A stretch of 9,946 nt of DNA from Ktedonobacterales bacterium (GCA_015478575.1 JADMIN010000048.1:1-9946), one strand, 5' to 3'. Positions 1-5,762 are shown, counted from the stretch's first letter. Program-made: numbers and translations. Notes: generated from the letters alone by a model not told the origin.

Positions 1-270
1 CTCCGCCGCGCGGCGCAGGATATCGGGGATCTCGGCGTACTCGCGGGGGGCCACGAGCGCCATGACTCCCTGGTGATTCGCGCCGCCGCTGAGGTCATCA
101 AGCCGCCGCCGTGAGACGATCTCGACAGTCACACCCACGCGGCGCGTCGAATCGAGCACTTGGGTGAGGGCGGGGTCGCGAGGTCCCTGCGCGACCATTA
201 CGCGGTGGACGCGGCGGCGCGAGCGTAGCGCCTCTAGCACGGGGTAGCGTCCCCAAATATAGTCAGCCAT
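1..270 (-). CDS. rlmB: 23S rRNA 2'-O-ribose methyltransferase, TrmH/SpoU family (RlmB type), N-terminal part
   Basis: The visible 90 residues form the substrate-binding N-terminal domain of an RlmB-like enzyme, which methylates a guanosine ribose in the peptidyl-transferase loop of 23S rRNA. Seen: the opening MADYIWGRYPVLEALRS matches the family's 'I-x-G-x-x-x-V-x-E-A-L' start, and NHQGVMALVAP at about residues 72-82 is the typical end of this domain. The catalytic SPOUT knot lies beyond the window edge, so completeness cannot be judged. The ATG at 268-270 is preceded by AGGAAG (281-286, minus strand) with a 10-base spacer. It lies 121 bases downstream of cysS on the same strand; cysS next to rlmB is a known neighbourhood (for example in Bacillus), so co-transcription is likely. 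Other TrmH paralogues are possible but the context favours RlmB. Confidence 0.85.
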   Translation of the reverse strand, partial: MADYIWGRYPVLEALRSRRRVHRVMVAQGPRDPALTQVLDSTRRVGVTVEIVSRRRLDDLSGGANHQGVMALVAPREYAEIPDILRRAAE

Positions 271-371
271 CTGATGCCATCTTCCTGAACTCTCCCTAAA
301 TGAACGACGGCACGTGTGGCCGTGAAGCTGTCGGCGTGAAGCCGCCTCTGAGCGCGACGCGGCGGAGCCAG

Positions 372-385
372 CGGCGGCGCCGCCG
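372..385. repeat. GC-only perfect palindrome after cysS
   Basis: CGGCGGCGCCGCCG is perfectly self-complementary and starts seven bases beyond the cysS stop codon on the minus strand. In RNA it could fold as a five-pair stem with a four-base loop. No T-run follows on the minus strand, so it is not a convincing intrinsic terminator; it may be a processing or pause hairpin between cysS and rlmB, or simply a product of high GC. Confidence 0.4.
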
Positions 386-391
386 TGGTGC

Positions 392-1864
392 CTAGTCGTG
401 TACCAGCCATGTTGGGCCTTGTGGCGTATCTTTTACCACGACGGCGTAGCGCTCGTCCAGTTCTTGGCGGATGCGGTCGGCCTCGGCCCAATCGCGCCGC
501 GCGCGCGCCTCCGCGCGCTGTGTGACGAGCGCCTCGATGGCGTTCCGCCGCTCATCGCTGAGGGCGGTGGTGGTCGTCTCACCATCCACCAGGCTGATGC
601 CCACGGCGCCAGCAAGCTCGTCGAGCGCCGCGAGCGCCGCACGTAGCGCCGCGAGGGTGGCCGGTGCCACTGTCTCGCCGTTCAGGTCGTTGGCGTAGTC
701 ATTCACGCGGTGCGCAAGCTCGTCGAGCGCGCTCAAGGCCCCTGAGGTGTTGAAGTCGTCGTCCATGGCGGCAATGAAGTCGGCGCGGATGCGGGCGCGC
801 TCTTCGGCGAGGCGCCGCTCGGCCTCCCCTCGCTCCGTGGTGCCCGTGGCCTGGTCGGCGCGTGGCTCGGCCCAGGCAATCAGCCGGAGCAACGTCTCGC
901 GTGTCTGTGCCCAGCGCTGCCACCGCACGACGCTGGCGCGCACCTGCTCGTCTGAGTAGACGAGATTGGCTCGATAGTGCTGTCCGAGCAGGTAGGTGCG
1001 CAAGGCTGGGGGCGGCACCTCGCCACTGGCGAGCACCGACCGAATCGTCACGAATGTGCCCGAGTGAGCCATCTTGTCGCTTCCCAGGCTGAGCATTCCG
1101 GTATGCAGCCAGTAGCGTGCGAAGGGGGCGACGCCTGAGTAACTCTCACTCTGGGCGATCTCATTCTCATGGTGAGGGAAGATCAGGTCCGAGCCGCCGC
1201 CGTGGATATCCACCTGCTCGCCAAGTGTTCGCATCGCCATCGTTGAGCATTCGATGTGCCAGCCAGGGCGTCCGTTGCCCCAGGGGCTTTCCCACCACGG
1301 CTCGCCGGGCTTGGCGGACTTCCAGAGCGCGAAGTCGCGCGGGTCATGCTTGCGTTCATCTGGCTCGATGCGCGCGCCCGCCAGCATCGCCTCCTCATCA
1401 CGCCCCGAGAGCCGCCCGTAGTGCGGGAAGCTTGGCACTGAGAAGTAGACGTCGCCATCCACCACGTACGCATGCTCGCGGGTGATCAATCCCCGCACCA
1501 TCTCGATGATGTGGGGGATGAACTCGGTGACGTAGGTGAACTCGTCCGCCTGGCGCACGTTCAGGCGCCCCATGTCGCGAAAATAGGACTCGGTATAGCG
1601 GCGCGCGGCCACCGATGGCGGGATGCCTTCGCGCTGACCGGCGGCGATGATCTTGTCGTCAATATCGGTGAAGTTCTGAATGTAGCGCACGGGATAGCCG
1701 CGAAATTCGAGGTAGCGGCGCACGGTATCATTGACGACGAAGAGCCGCGCATGGCCAAGATGTGGCTCATTTTTTGGTGTTAGCCCGCACACATACATCT
1801 TCACTGGCAGCTCAGTTGCCTCGAAGGTCTCTTTGCGCTTGGTCTCGGTATTGTAGATCCGCAT
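392..1864 (-). CDS. cysS: Cysteinyl-tRNA synthetase with non-canonical KMSKS motif
   Basis: Class I aminoacyl-tRNA synthetase that activates cysteine and charges tRNA-Cys in the cytoplasm; 490 residues, close to the usual 460-490. Seen: C26 in MYVCGLTP, the HIGH signature as HLGH (35-38), C206 in WHIECS, and H231/E235 in FPHHENEIAQS, which together match the four zinc ligands of E. coli CysRS. The DALR-type and C-terminal anticodon-binding regions follow, ending in the family-typical DTPQGPTW. Odd: the expected KMSKS-LGN loop reads KMAHSGTF (264-271), with the second lysine replaced by histidine and one residue missing. The ATG at 1862-1864 is chosen because GAGG lies about 8-10 bases upstream and the family starts here; an in-frame ATG at 1895-1897 would add 11 residues but has no ribosome site. 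Followed on the same strand by rlmB. The similarity to MshC (mycothiol ligase) was considered, but the full-length C-terminus and zinc site argue for CysRS. Confidence 0.93.
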   Translation of the reverse strand: MRIYNTETKRKETFEATELPVKMYVCGLTPKNEPHLGHARLFVVNDTVRRYLEFRGYPVRYIQNFTDIDDKIIAAGQREGIPPSVAARRYTESYFRDMGRLNVRQADEFTYVTEFIPHIIEMVRGLITREHAYVVDGDVYFSVPSFPHYGRLSGRDEEAMLAGARIEPDERKHDPRDFALWKSAKPGEPWWESPWGNGRPGWHIECSTMAMRTLGEQVDIHGGGSDLIFPHHENEIAQSESYSGVAPFARYWLHTGMLSLGSDKMAHSGTFVTIRSVLASGEVPPPALRTYLLGQHYRANLVYSDEQVRASVVRWQRWAQTRETLLRLIAWAEPRADQATGTTERGEAERRLAEERARIRADFIAAMDDDFNTSGALSALDELAHRVNDYANDLNGETVAPATLAALRAALAALDELAGAVGISLVDGETTTTALSDERRNAIEALVTQRAEARARRDWAEADRIRQELDERYAVVVKDTPQGPTWLVHD

Positions 1865-1951
1865 GGCCTGCCTCACTGCTCCTCGCGCCTCGCGCACGCA
1901 CGCTCTCTCGGGCCATCGCTCAAGGGAGGGGCGCTAAGCGAGAAGAGCCAT

Positions 1952-1969
1952 AACGCGTGGGTGTACTCA
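1952..1969. repeat. 18-base imperfect direct repeat, copy 1
   Basis: AACGCGTGGGTGTACTCA matches the copy at 2160-2177 at 15 of 18 positions, in the same orientation and 208 bases apart. The core TGGGYGTACTCA differs at one position only. It lies on the cysS side of the divergent region, so the pair could be binding sites for one regulator acting on both genes; this is inference. Confidence 0.45.
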
Positions 1970-2159
1970 GTCGAAATCCGACGTATCTGGCGAGCGTTGC
2001 CACATGCCCGCCGCGACCACCTCCGACGTGCCTAGTGGCGGGTGGCCTCTTCGCGGCGGGCGCGGGTACACGAGTGATGGTGGCGTGGAGCGCGAAGCAC
2101 GGCGATGGGTATGGCATATGTGATGTTGGCCCTGGTGGAATCAGCGCCTCGGGCGGCGA

Positions 2160-2177
2160 AACGTCTGGGCGTACTCA
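2160..2177. repeat. 18-base imperfect direct repeat, copy 2
   Basis: AACGTCTGGGCGTACTCA is the second copy of the repeat at 1952-1969. It lies about 100 bases upstream of the proposed -35 element of the hydrolase gene. No inverted ends or coding sequence between the copies suggest a mobile element. Confidence 0.45.
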
Positions 2178-2277
2178 CTGATGGCGCTCCAAGCATACAG
2201 TATACGAACTTGGTCGTCGTATCGGAGGTATTATCGCGTATCGGCGGGGGCATCGTCAAGCGGGCCGTTTGCGCCGC

Positions 2278-2307
2278 TTGCGTGTGGGCGACGCGGGGCC
2301 ATACAAT
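2278..2307 (+). promoter_or_regulatory. Probable sigma-70-type promoter of the hydrolase gene
   Basis: TTGCGT (2278-2283) and TACAAT (2302-2307) are separated by 18 bases. The -10 matches the consensus at five of six positions, the -35 only at TTG. Transcription would begin near 2314, giving a leader of about 50 bases before the ATG at 2365. This also argues against longer versions of the hydrolase starting at 2269 or 2314. Confidence 0.45.
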
Positions 2308-2364
2308 GCTGGCATGGCCCTGGCAGGGTGCTGGGGCGCGCGGGACAGGGCGAGAGGCAAGCGC

Positions 2365-3006
2365 ATGGCACACCTGCGGGCGGTCGAGATTCCGGCGTCG
2401 CATGGCCACCTGGAGGGCTTGCTGCGGTTGCCGGATCAGCCCGCGGCGCCCCCGCGCATGGCGGCCGTTGTCTGTCATCCTCATCCGCGGTTCGGCGGCA
2501 CGCTGCATAACAAAGTCGCCTTCCGCATCGCCCAGGCCCTGGTGGACCGTGGCATTCCCGCGTTGCGCTTCAACTTTCGTGGCGTGGGGCGCAGCACGGG
2601 CGAGTATGCGGAAGGCCAGGGCGAGCGTGACGATGTGCGTGCGGCGCTCGATGCTCTGGCACGGCGCTTTCCGGGCATCCCGCTGGCGGTGGGCGGCGTC
2701 TCGTTTGGCGCGTGGGTCGGGCTGCCGGTGGGCTGCGCGGACGCGCGTGTGGGGCTGCTCTTGGGCGTGGGTGTGCCGGTTTCGCTCTTGCGGGTGGCCG
2801 ATCTCGACGGTTGTGCCATCCCCAAGCTCATCGTGCAAGGCGAGCGAGACGAGTATGGTCCTCTGCCCGAACTACGCACTTGGTTCGCGCGCTTGCCGGA
2901 GCCGAAGCACCTCAGTGTGGTGGCCGACGCCGATCATCTTTTCACGCGGCATCAAGTCCAGCTCTATGAGACCCTGGTGGCGTCGCTCGCCGCTGTGCTC
3001 GGCTGA
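2365..3006 (+). CDS. Small alpha/beta hydrolase (COG2945-like)
   Basis: A 213-residue soluble serine hydrolase; substrate unknown. Seen: VVCHPHPRFGGTLHNKV (about 35-51) is the hallmark of this compact family and supplies the oxyanion-hole region. The nucleophile is S113 in GGVSFGAW (G-x-S-x-G), the acid is D162 in GERDEYG, and the base is H191 in DADHLF, so the triad is complete. There is no signal peptide and no large lid domain, so it should be cytoplasmic. Start: ATG at 2365 has GAGAGG (2352-2357) seven bases upstream; in-frame ATGs at 2269 and 2314 lie at or upstream of the likely transcription start and lack ribosome sites. Family members are annotated as putative esterases or dipeptidyl-peptidase-like hydrolases, mostly without proven substrates. 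It is monocistronic by appearance, with its own promoter upstream and the carH promoter just downstream. Confidence 0.88.
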   Translation: MAHLRAVEIPASHGHLEGLLRLPDQPAAPPRMAAVVCHPHPRFGGTLHNKVAFRIAQALVDRGIPALRFNFRGVGRSTGEYAEGQGERDDVRAALDALARRFPGIPLAVGGVSFGAWVGLPVGCADARVGLLLGVGVPVSLLRVADLDGCAIPKLIVQGERDEYGPLPELRTWFARLPEPKHLSVVADADHLFTRHQVQLYETLVASLAAVLG

Positions 3007-3010
3007 TACG

Positions 3011-3034
3011 GTGGCCTAGCGCTTCACGCGCCAC
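3011..3034 (+). terminator. Hairpin after the hydrolase gene, possible terminator
   Basis: GTGGC (3011-3015) pairs with GCCAC (3030-3034) and GCG (3019-3021) with CGC (3027-3029), giving eight pairs with a three-base bulge and a five-base loop, four bases past the stop codon. No U-tract follows, so intrinsic termination would be weak. Its placement between the hydrolase stop and the carH promoter fits a boundary role. Confidence 0.35.
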
Positions 3035-3056
3035 GGCGGGAACGTGCCGCAATGGT

Positions 3057-3086
3057 TGGACAGAGACTGCGCAACGCTGTTAAGAT
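3057..3086 (+). promoter_or_regulatory. Probable carH promoter with extended -10
   Basis: TGGACA (3057-3062, five of six matches to TTGACA) and TAAGAT (3081-3086, four of six matches to TATAAT) are 18 bases apart, and TG at 3078-3079 forms an extended -10 (TGtTAAGAT). Transcription would start near 3093 and leave a leader of about 125 bases before the carH ATG. A longer carH frame starting at 3052 would begin upstream of this promoter and is therefore unlikely. Confidence 0.5.
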
Positions 3087-3174
3087 CGGATTGAAGCTCC
3101 GCCGCGGGGAGGATGGTGCCAGGCGTTCCCTGGGCTGGGCCACACCTGGAAGCGTGATAGGCGTGCGTACACGA

Positions 3175-3193
3175 CCTGACGCGGCGTGTCAGG
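3175..3193 (+). promoter_or_regulatory. Inverted repeat in the carH leader
   Basis: CCTGAC (3175-3180) and GTCAGG (3188-3193) are perfect inverted repeats; in RNA the stem extends to eight pairs (one G-U) around a GGC loop. It ends nine bases before the carH ribosome-binding site (GGGAGGAAG, 3202-3210). It could be a DNA operator, for instance for autoregulation, or a leader hairpin affecting translation. A nearby short dyad CGTG-cgta-CACG is at 3162-3173. Confidence 0.4.
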
Positions 3194-3216
3194 GATGGCT
3201 GGGGAGGAAGCGCGAC

Positions 3217-4230
3217 ATGCTCTCCAAAGAGTCGCGGATGCGGCCGCCCGCGCTCGAAAACTATTCCGATCATCCTCTTTTCAACACTAAGGCGGTCGTG
3301 CGCCAGACGGGAGTGCCCGCGCCGACCCTGCGTGCCTGGGAGCGTCGCTATGGTATCCTCGCGCCCCACCGGGGCGAGAATGACTATCGCCTGTACTCTG
3401 AGCGCGACATGGCCACCGTCGCGTGGCTGCGCGAGCGTGTCGCCAATGGGATGACCATTAGCCAGGCCATCGCGCTCCTGCACGCCCTTGAGTCGGCGCG
3501 CGATCGTGGGCGGGCTTCGCGCCCCCTTGCCGCCGCGGCCGGAGCATCTTTGGCGCCGGTGCCGCCGGAGGGAGTGGATAGCGCCGTTGCCCTCGCCACA
3601 CTCTCGTTGCCGGAGCTGAGTCGGGCGCTGCTCGCTCAGGTGACGCATCTGGAGGAGCAGGCGGCGGCGCGTACGATCAGCCAGGCCCTCGCCATCTCTT
3701 CAGTCGAAGAGGTCTGTCTCTCGCTGCTCACGCCCGTGTTGGTCACGATTGGCCGACTCTGGGCGGTGGGGGAGGTCGGCGTCGCGGTGGAGCACTTTGC
3801 TACCATGGTCATCCGCGCCCAACTCGAGGGACTCTTCCGCAGTGCCCTGGGCGCGGAGAGCGGACCCTACGTGCTGGTGGGCTGCGCGCCGGGAGAGCAA
3901 CATGAGGTAGGCGCGCTGATGCTGGCCTTATTTTTGCGTCGCCTGGGACTCCGCGTGCTCTACCTGGGGCAGAATGTCGAGGTGGAGAGCCTGAGCGCGA
4001 TGGTGGCCGCGACTGAGGCGGCGTGTGTCCTACTCTCGGCGGCGCTCCGCCCACATGCGGAAGCCTTAGTCGGTGTGAGTCAGCGGCTGTCAGCGTATCG
4101 TACCCTGCTCTTCGTCGGTGGGCAGGCATTCGAGCGCGATCCTGAGTTGGCGCGCCAGCTTCCCGGCATCCTGATCGGAGTGAGCGCGCAAGAGGCCGCA
4201 CGGGATATCAAGAGGAGACTTTCCGCATGA
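3217..4230 (+). CDS. carH: CarH/LitR-type B12-dependent photoreceptor transcriptional repressor
   Basis: A 337-residue light-sensing regulator. In this family adenosylcobalamin drives tetramer formation and DNA binding in the dark; light breaks the Co-C bond and releases DNA. Seen: a MerR-type winged helix at about 22-90 (FNTKAVVRQTGVPAPTLRAW then YGILAPHR and DYRLYSERD); a helical-bundle cap with W182-x9-E192-H193, the signature placing Trp and Glu-His above the adenosyl group; then a Rossmann-like cobalamin fold with E227-x-H229-x-x-G232, H229 being the expected lower cobalt ligand. All diagnostic residues are present, so light sensing is likely rather than B12-independent CarA-like action. 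Start: ATG 3217 follows GGGAGGAAG by six bases. The stop overlaps the next start (ATGA, 4227-4230), so the membrane protein is translationally coupled. No carotenoid or photolyase gene is visible; the coupled gene is the obvious target. Confidence 0.92.
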   Translation: MLSKESRMRPPALENYSDHPLFNTKAVVRQTGVPAPTLRAWERRYGILAPHRGENDYRLYSERDMATVAWLRERVANGMTISQAIALLHALESARDRGRASRPLAAAAGASLAPVPPEGVDSAVALATLSLPELSRALLAQVTHLEEQAAARTISQALAISSVEEVCLSLLTPVLVTIGRLWAVGEVGVAVEHFATMVIRAQLEGLFRSALGAESGPYVLVGCAPGEQHEVGALMLALFLRRLGLRVLYLGQNVEVESLSAMVAATEAACVLLSAALRPHAEALVGVSQRLSAYRTLLFVGGQAFERDPELARQLPGILIGVSAQEAARDIKRRLSA

Positions 4231-5141
4231 GGCTCGCGCACTCCCCTGAAACGGCTTCACGCTCAAGCGGAACGGCTTCGCGCTTGGCGGAGCCGTTCTT
4301 TTCGCGTCTGCCACGCTATACCTATCTGGGTGCCGTGCTCAATCTGCTGGCGTGGGTATCCTCATGGGCGCGCATCGGGCCGTGGGCCTACACCTTCTTC
4401 CCGCTCTGGCTCAGCTTCATTCTCGTGCTCGATGGCCTGAACGTGGCGCGCACGGGTACCTCGCTCCTCACGCGCAGCCGGGGGCGCTTTGTCTTGCTCT
4501 TTCTCTTCTCGGTACCGTTCTGGTGGACGTTTGAGGTGCTCAATGTCCCCGTCCAGAATTGGCATTACCGCCTCGATCAGCCCTACACGTGGCTTGGCTA
4601 TAACGCGATCTCCTCGATAGATTTCAGTACGGTCCTCCCCGCTGTGCTGGAGATAGCCGAGTTGCTGGCGGGCTTCGCGCTCTTGCGTCCGAGACGCGCG
4701 CCCACGTGGGTCGGCCCACGGGTGCGGGTGCGCACGGCGCTCGCGCTCTTCGGCGTGGGCATCCTGATGGTCGCGTTGGCGGTGGCCTTTCCGCGCTACG
4801 CTTTTGGGCTGCTCTGGCTCTGCCTGGCCTTCCTGCTGGATCCCATCAACAACCGCGCGGGCCGGAAATCCATTCTCGCGCACCTGCTCACGAAGGATTA
4901 CCGCTTTATCGCGATGCTGGCGCTGGCCGCGATCATCTGTGGCTTCTTCTGGGAGATGTGGAACTACTGGGCGCTGCCGGGCTGGTACTATACCGTGCCG
5001 TTCGTGGATGCCGCGCCGCACCTCTTCGAGATGCCGCTGCCGGGCTATCTGGGCTACCTCCCCTTTGGCGTCGAACTCTTCTGTATGTATCAGTTTGCCT
5101 TGCTCGTCACACGCCAGCGCGCGGATGCCTTGGTGTTTTAG
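4227..5141 (+). CDS. Unrecognised polytopic membrane protein with internal duplication, coupled to carH
   Basis: I do not recognise the family. The 304-residue protein has a polar N-terminus of about 30 residues and roughly eight hydrophobic segments (about 32-48, 53-70, 88-102, 134-153, 169-187, 191-205, 227-242, 272-295). Two halves repeat: LWL at 60-62 and 196-198, LD-x-x-N at 68-72 and 204-208, S79 and S215, E-x-x-N at 103-106 and 243-246 followed by W-x-Y (111-113, 253-255), LP-x-x-x-E at 137-142 and 278-283, then FALL at 150-153 and 290-293. The offset is 136-141 residues. Conserved Asp, Asn and Glu within or beside membrane helices suggest a catalytic or binding site at the interface of the halves. 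Start: ATG 4227 has AGAGGAG (4211-4217) nine bases upstream and overlaps the carH stop. CarH coupling suggests light-induced expression; duplicated membrane carotenoid cyclases or hydratases are one possible analogy, but I see no PxEE motif. It ends tail-to-tail with the Fur gene, overlapping by four bases. Confidence 0.85.
   Translation: MRLAHSPETASRSSGTASRLAEPFFSRLPRYTYLGAVLNLLAWVSSWARIGPWAYTFFPLWLSFILVLDGLNVARTGTSLLTRSRGRFVLLFLFSVPFWWTFEVLNVPVQNWHYRLDQPYTWLGYNAISSIDFSTVLPAVLEIAELLAGFALLRPRRAPTWVGPRVRVRTALALFGVGILMVALAVAFPRYAFGLLWLCLAFLLDPINNRAGRKSILAHLLTKDYRFIAMLALAAIICGFFWEMWNYWALPGWYYTVPFVDAAPHLFEMPLPGYLGYLPFGVELFCMYQFALLVTRQRADALVF
4250..4300 (+). repeat. Tandem imperfect repeat and terminator-like hairpin inside the start of the membrane-protein gene
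   Basis: AACGGCTTCACGCTCAAGCGG (4250-4270, 21 bases with two halves) is repeated imperfectly at 4271-4290. The sequence AGCCGTT (4291-4297) can pair with AACGGCT of either copy: with 4271-4277 it makes a seven-pair stem extended by CGC/GCG inside, followed by TCTTTTC. This resembles an intrinsic terminator, yet lies in codons 9-24 of the gene. It encodes the repeated peptide ETASRSSG/GTASRLAE. Confidence 0.5.
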
Positions 5142-5629
5142 CGCGTGTGTTCGTGATGGGTGTCGCGGTCAAGAAGCGCTGGGGCCTCCGCGGCGAGACA
5201 GCCACGGCAGATGCCGAAGAGCGCGATGTGGCGCGAGTGCGCGCGAAAGCCGTAGCTCCGCAGCACCTGCTCGCGCAGCGCGGCCAGGAGCGCATCATCG
5301 AGTTCAGTGACGGTGCCACAGCGCTCGCAGACGAGATGGTGGTGTGGCACGTCGCCGACCAATTCGAAGGTGGCGGCGCCGCCCCCTAGGTCCGTCTGTG
5401 CCACCAGACCGACGGAGACCAGCAGGTCTAGTGTGCGGTATATGGTTGCCAGGTTGATGGCGGGATAGTGTCGCGCCGTCCACCGCATGATCGCTTCCGC
5501 CGTCACATGCCCACCCAGTGCGTCTAATGCTTCCAGCACGAAGAGTCGCTGCGGCGTGACGCGCAGGCGCAGCCGTCGCAGGCGCTCGCTGTGCGCGGCG
5601 TGGGCGGGTGTGTTGGGAGTCGTCGTCAT
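5138..5629 (-). CDS. Fur-family metal-dependent transcriptional regulator
   Basis: A 163-residue dimeric metalloregulator (Fur, Zur or PerR class) acting on DNA in the cytoplasm. Seen: N-terminal winged helix with RVTPQRLFVLEAL (about 23-35) and the recognition region NLATIYRTLDLL (59-70); then the dimerisation domain with E89 in TFEL, the histidine cluster H96-H98, structural zinc pairs C101-x-x-C104 and C141-x-x-C144, E109 and H131. H41 in GGHVTAEAI matches the hinge histidine. Glu rather than Asp at 89 argues against a PerR-type peroxide sensor but does not separate Fur from Zur. The tail ends His-rich (HHEH). Start: ATG 5627-5629 with GAGG about eight bases upstream; a TTG at 5690-5692 would add 21 residues but falls inside the operator-like palindrome. 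Faces ribF across a repeat-rich divergent region, and its stop overlaps the membrane-protein stop by four bases. Confidence 0.9.
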   Translation of the reverse strand: MTTTPNTPAHAAHSERLRRLRLRVTPQRLFVLEALDALGGHVTAEAIMRWTARHYPAINLATIYRTLDLLVSVGLVAQTDLGGGAATFELVGDVPHHHLVCERCGTVTELDDALLAALREQVLRSYGFRAHSRHIALFGICRGCLAAEAPALLDRDTHHEHTR

Positions 5630-5691
5630 GGTCCGCGCCTCGGTGAGGGTGGCGGCGGCAGGTCTCGCCGACCAGGGGAACGTCAAGCTCA

Positions 5692-5716
5692 AGAGGACTT
5701 GTCCTCTAGCATATCA
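5692..5716 (-). promoter_or_regulatory. Probable promoter/operator of the Fur-family gene
   Basis: AGAGGAC-TT-GTCCTCT (5692-5707) is a perfect inverted repeat with seven-base arms and a two-base centre. Directly upstream on the minus strand lies TGaTATGCT (5716-5708), an extended -10-like element; no convincing -35 was found. The palindrome would cover the transcription start, the place expected of an autoregulatory operator. The binding protein, possibly the Fur homologue itself, is inferred. Confidence 0.5.
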
Positions 5717-5746
5717 TGCCACGCACACGCTGAGATGCGGCGTCTC

Positions 5747-5762
5747 TGTGGCATGTGCCACA
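5747..5762. promoter_or_regulatory. Second 7-2-7 inverted repeat in the Fur/ribF divergent region
   Basis: TGTGGCA-TG-TGCCACA is a perfect seven-base dyad with a two-base centre, the same geometry as the palindrome at 5692-5707, whose centre is 55 bases away. Its half-site TGCCAC occurs once more at 5717-5722, and CATGCCAC (5715-5722) forms an inverted repeat with GTGGCATG (5748-5755). It lies upstream of the putative -10 of the Fur-family gene. Confidence 0.5.

Larger units (their letters stand above)
1865..2364. other. Divergent intergenic region between cysS and the hydrolase
   Basis: About 500 bases without a supportable gene. It contains the cysS leader (minus strand), an 18-base imperfect direct repeat, two copies of CGTATCGG exactly 19 bases apart (2218-2225 and 2237-2244), a small dyad around 2189-2213 (CCAAG...CTTGG enclosing ATACAGTAT), and the hydrolase promoter near 2278-2307. 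Open frames crossing it have no family resemblance or ribosome site. No T-box anti-terminator motif was found in the cysS leader. A minus-strand TTATGG with TTCGAC 16 bases upstream (around 1948-1976) is the best, weak, cysS promoter candidate. Confidence 0.5.

Noticed and set aside
392..1864. MshC mycothiol ligase instead of CysRS
   Set aside because: MshC lacks this full C-terminal region; zinc ligands, length and the DTPQGPTW ending fit CysRS.
1970..1984. tRNA T-arm-like GTCG-AAATC-CGAC
   Set aside because: The stem is four pairs with a five-base loop, and there is no acceptor stem or anticodon arm around it.
1865..2100. T-box leader for cysS
   Set aside because: GGGTACAC near 2062-2069 briefly suggested a TGGNACCGCG element on the minus strand, but the sequence does not match and no terminator/antiterminator pair follows.
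1957..2181. 74-codon plus-strand frame in the cysS-hydrolase gap
   Set aside because: No ribosome site and low-complexity Pro/Gly/Thr content; it ends before the hydrolase promoter and resembles nothing I know.
2032..2838. 268-codon open frame on the minus strand opposite the hydrolase
   Set aside because: Arg/His/Ala-rich antisense shadow of a well-supported gene, with no motif.
2105..3019. Long 304-codon open frame on the plus strand overlapping the hydrolase
   Set aside because: It is in another frame over a hydrolase with a complete catalytic triad, has no ribosome site and reads as Arg/Trp/Ser-rich shadow sequence.
3052..3216. 55-residue N-terminal extension of carH
   Set aside because: The start lies upstream of the likely promoter, has no ribosome site, and CarH homologues begin near the MerR domain; the ATG at 3217 has a strong site.
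5630..5692. TTG start adding 21 residues to the Fur-family protein
   Set aside because: The start codon lies in the palindrome next to the -10-like element and lacks a clear ribosome site; the ATG at 5629 fits the family.
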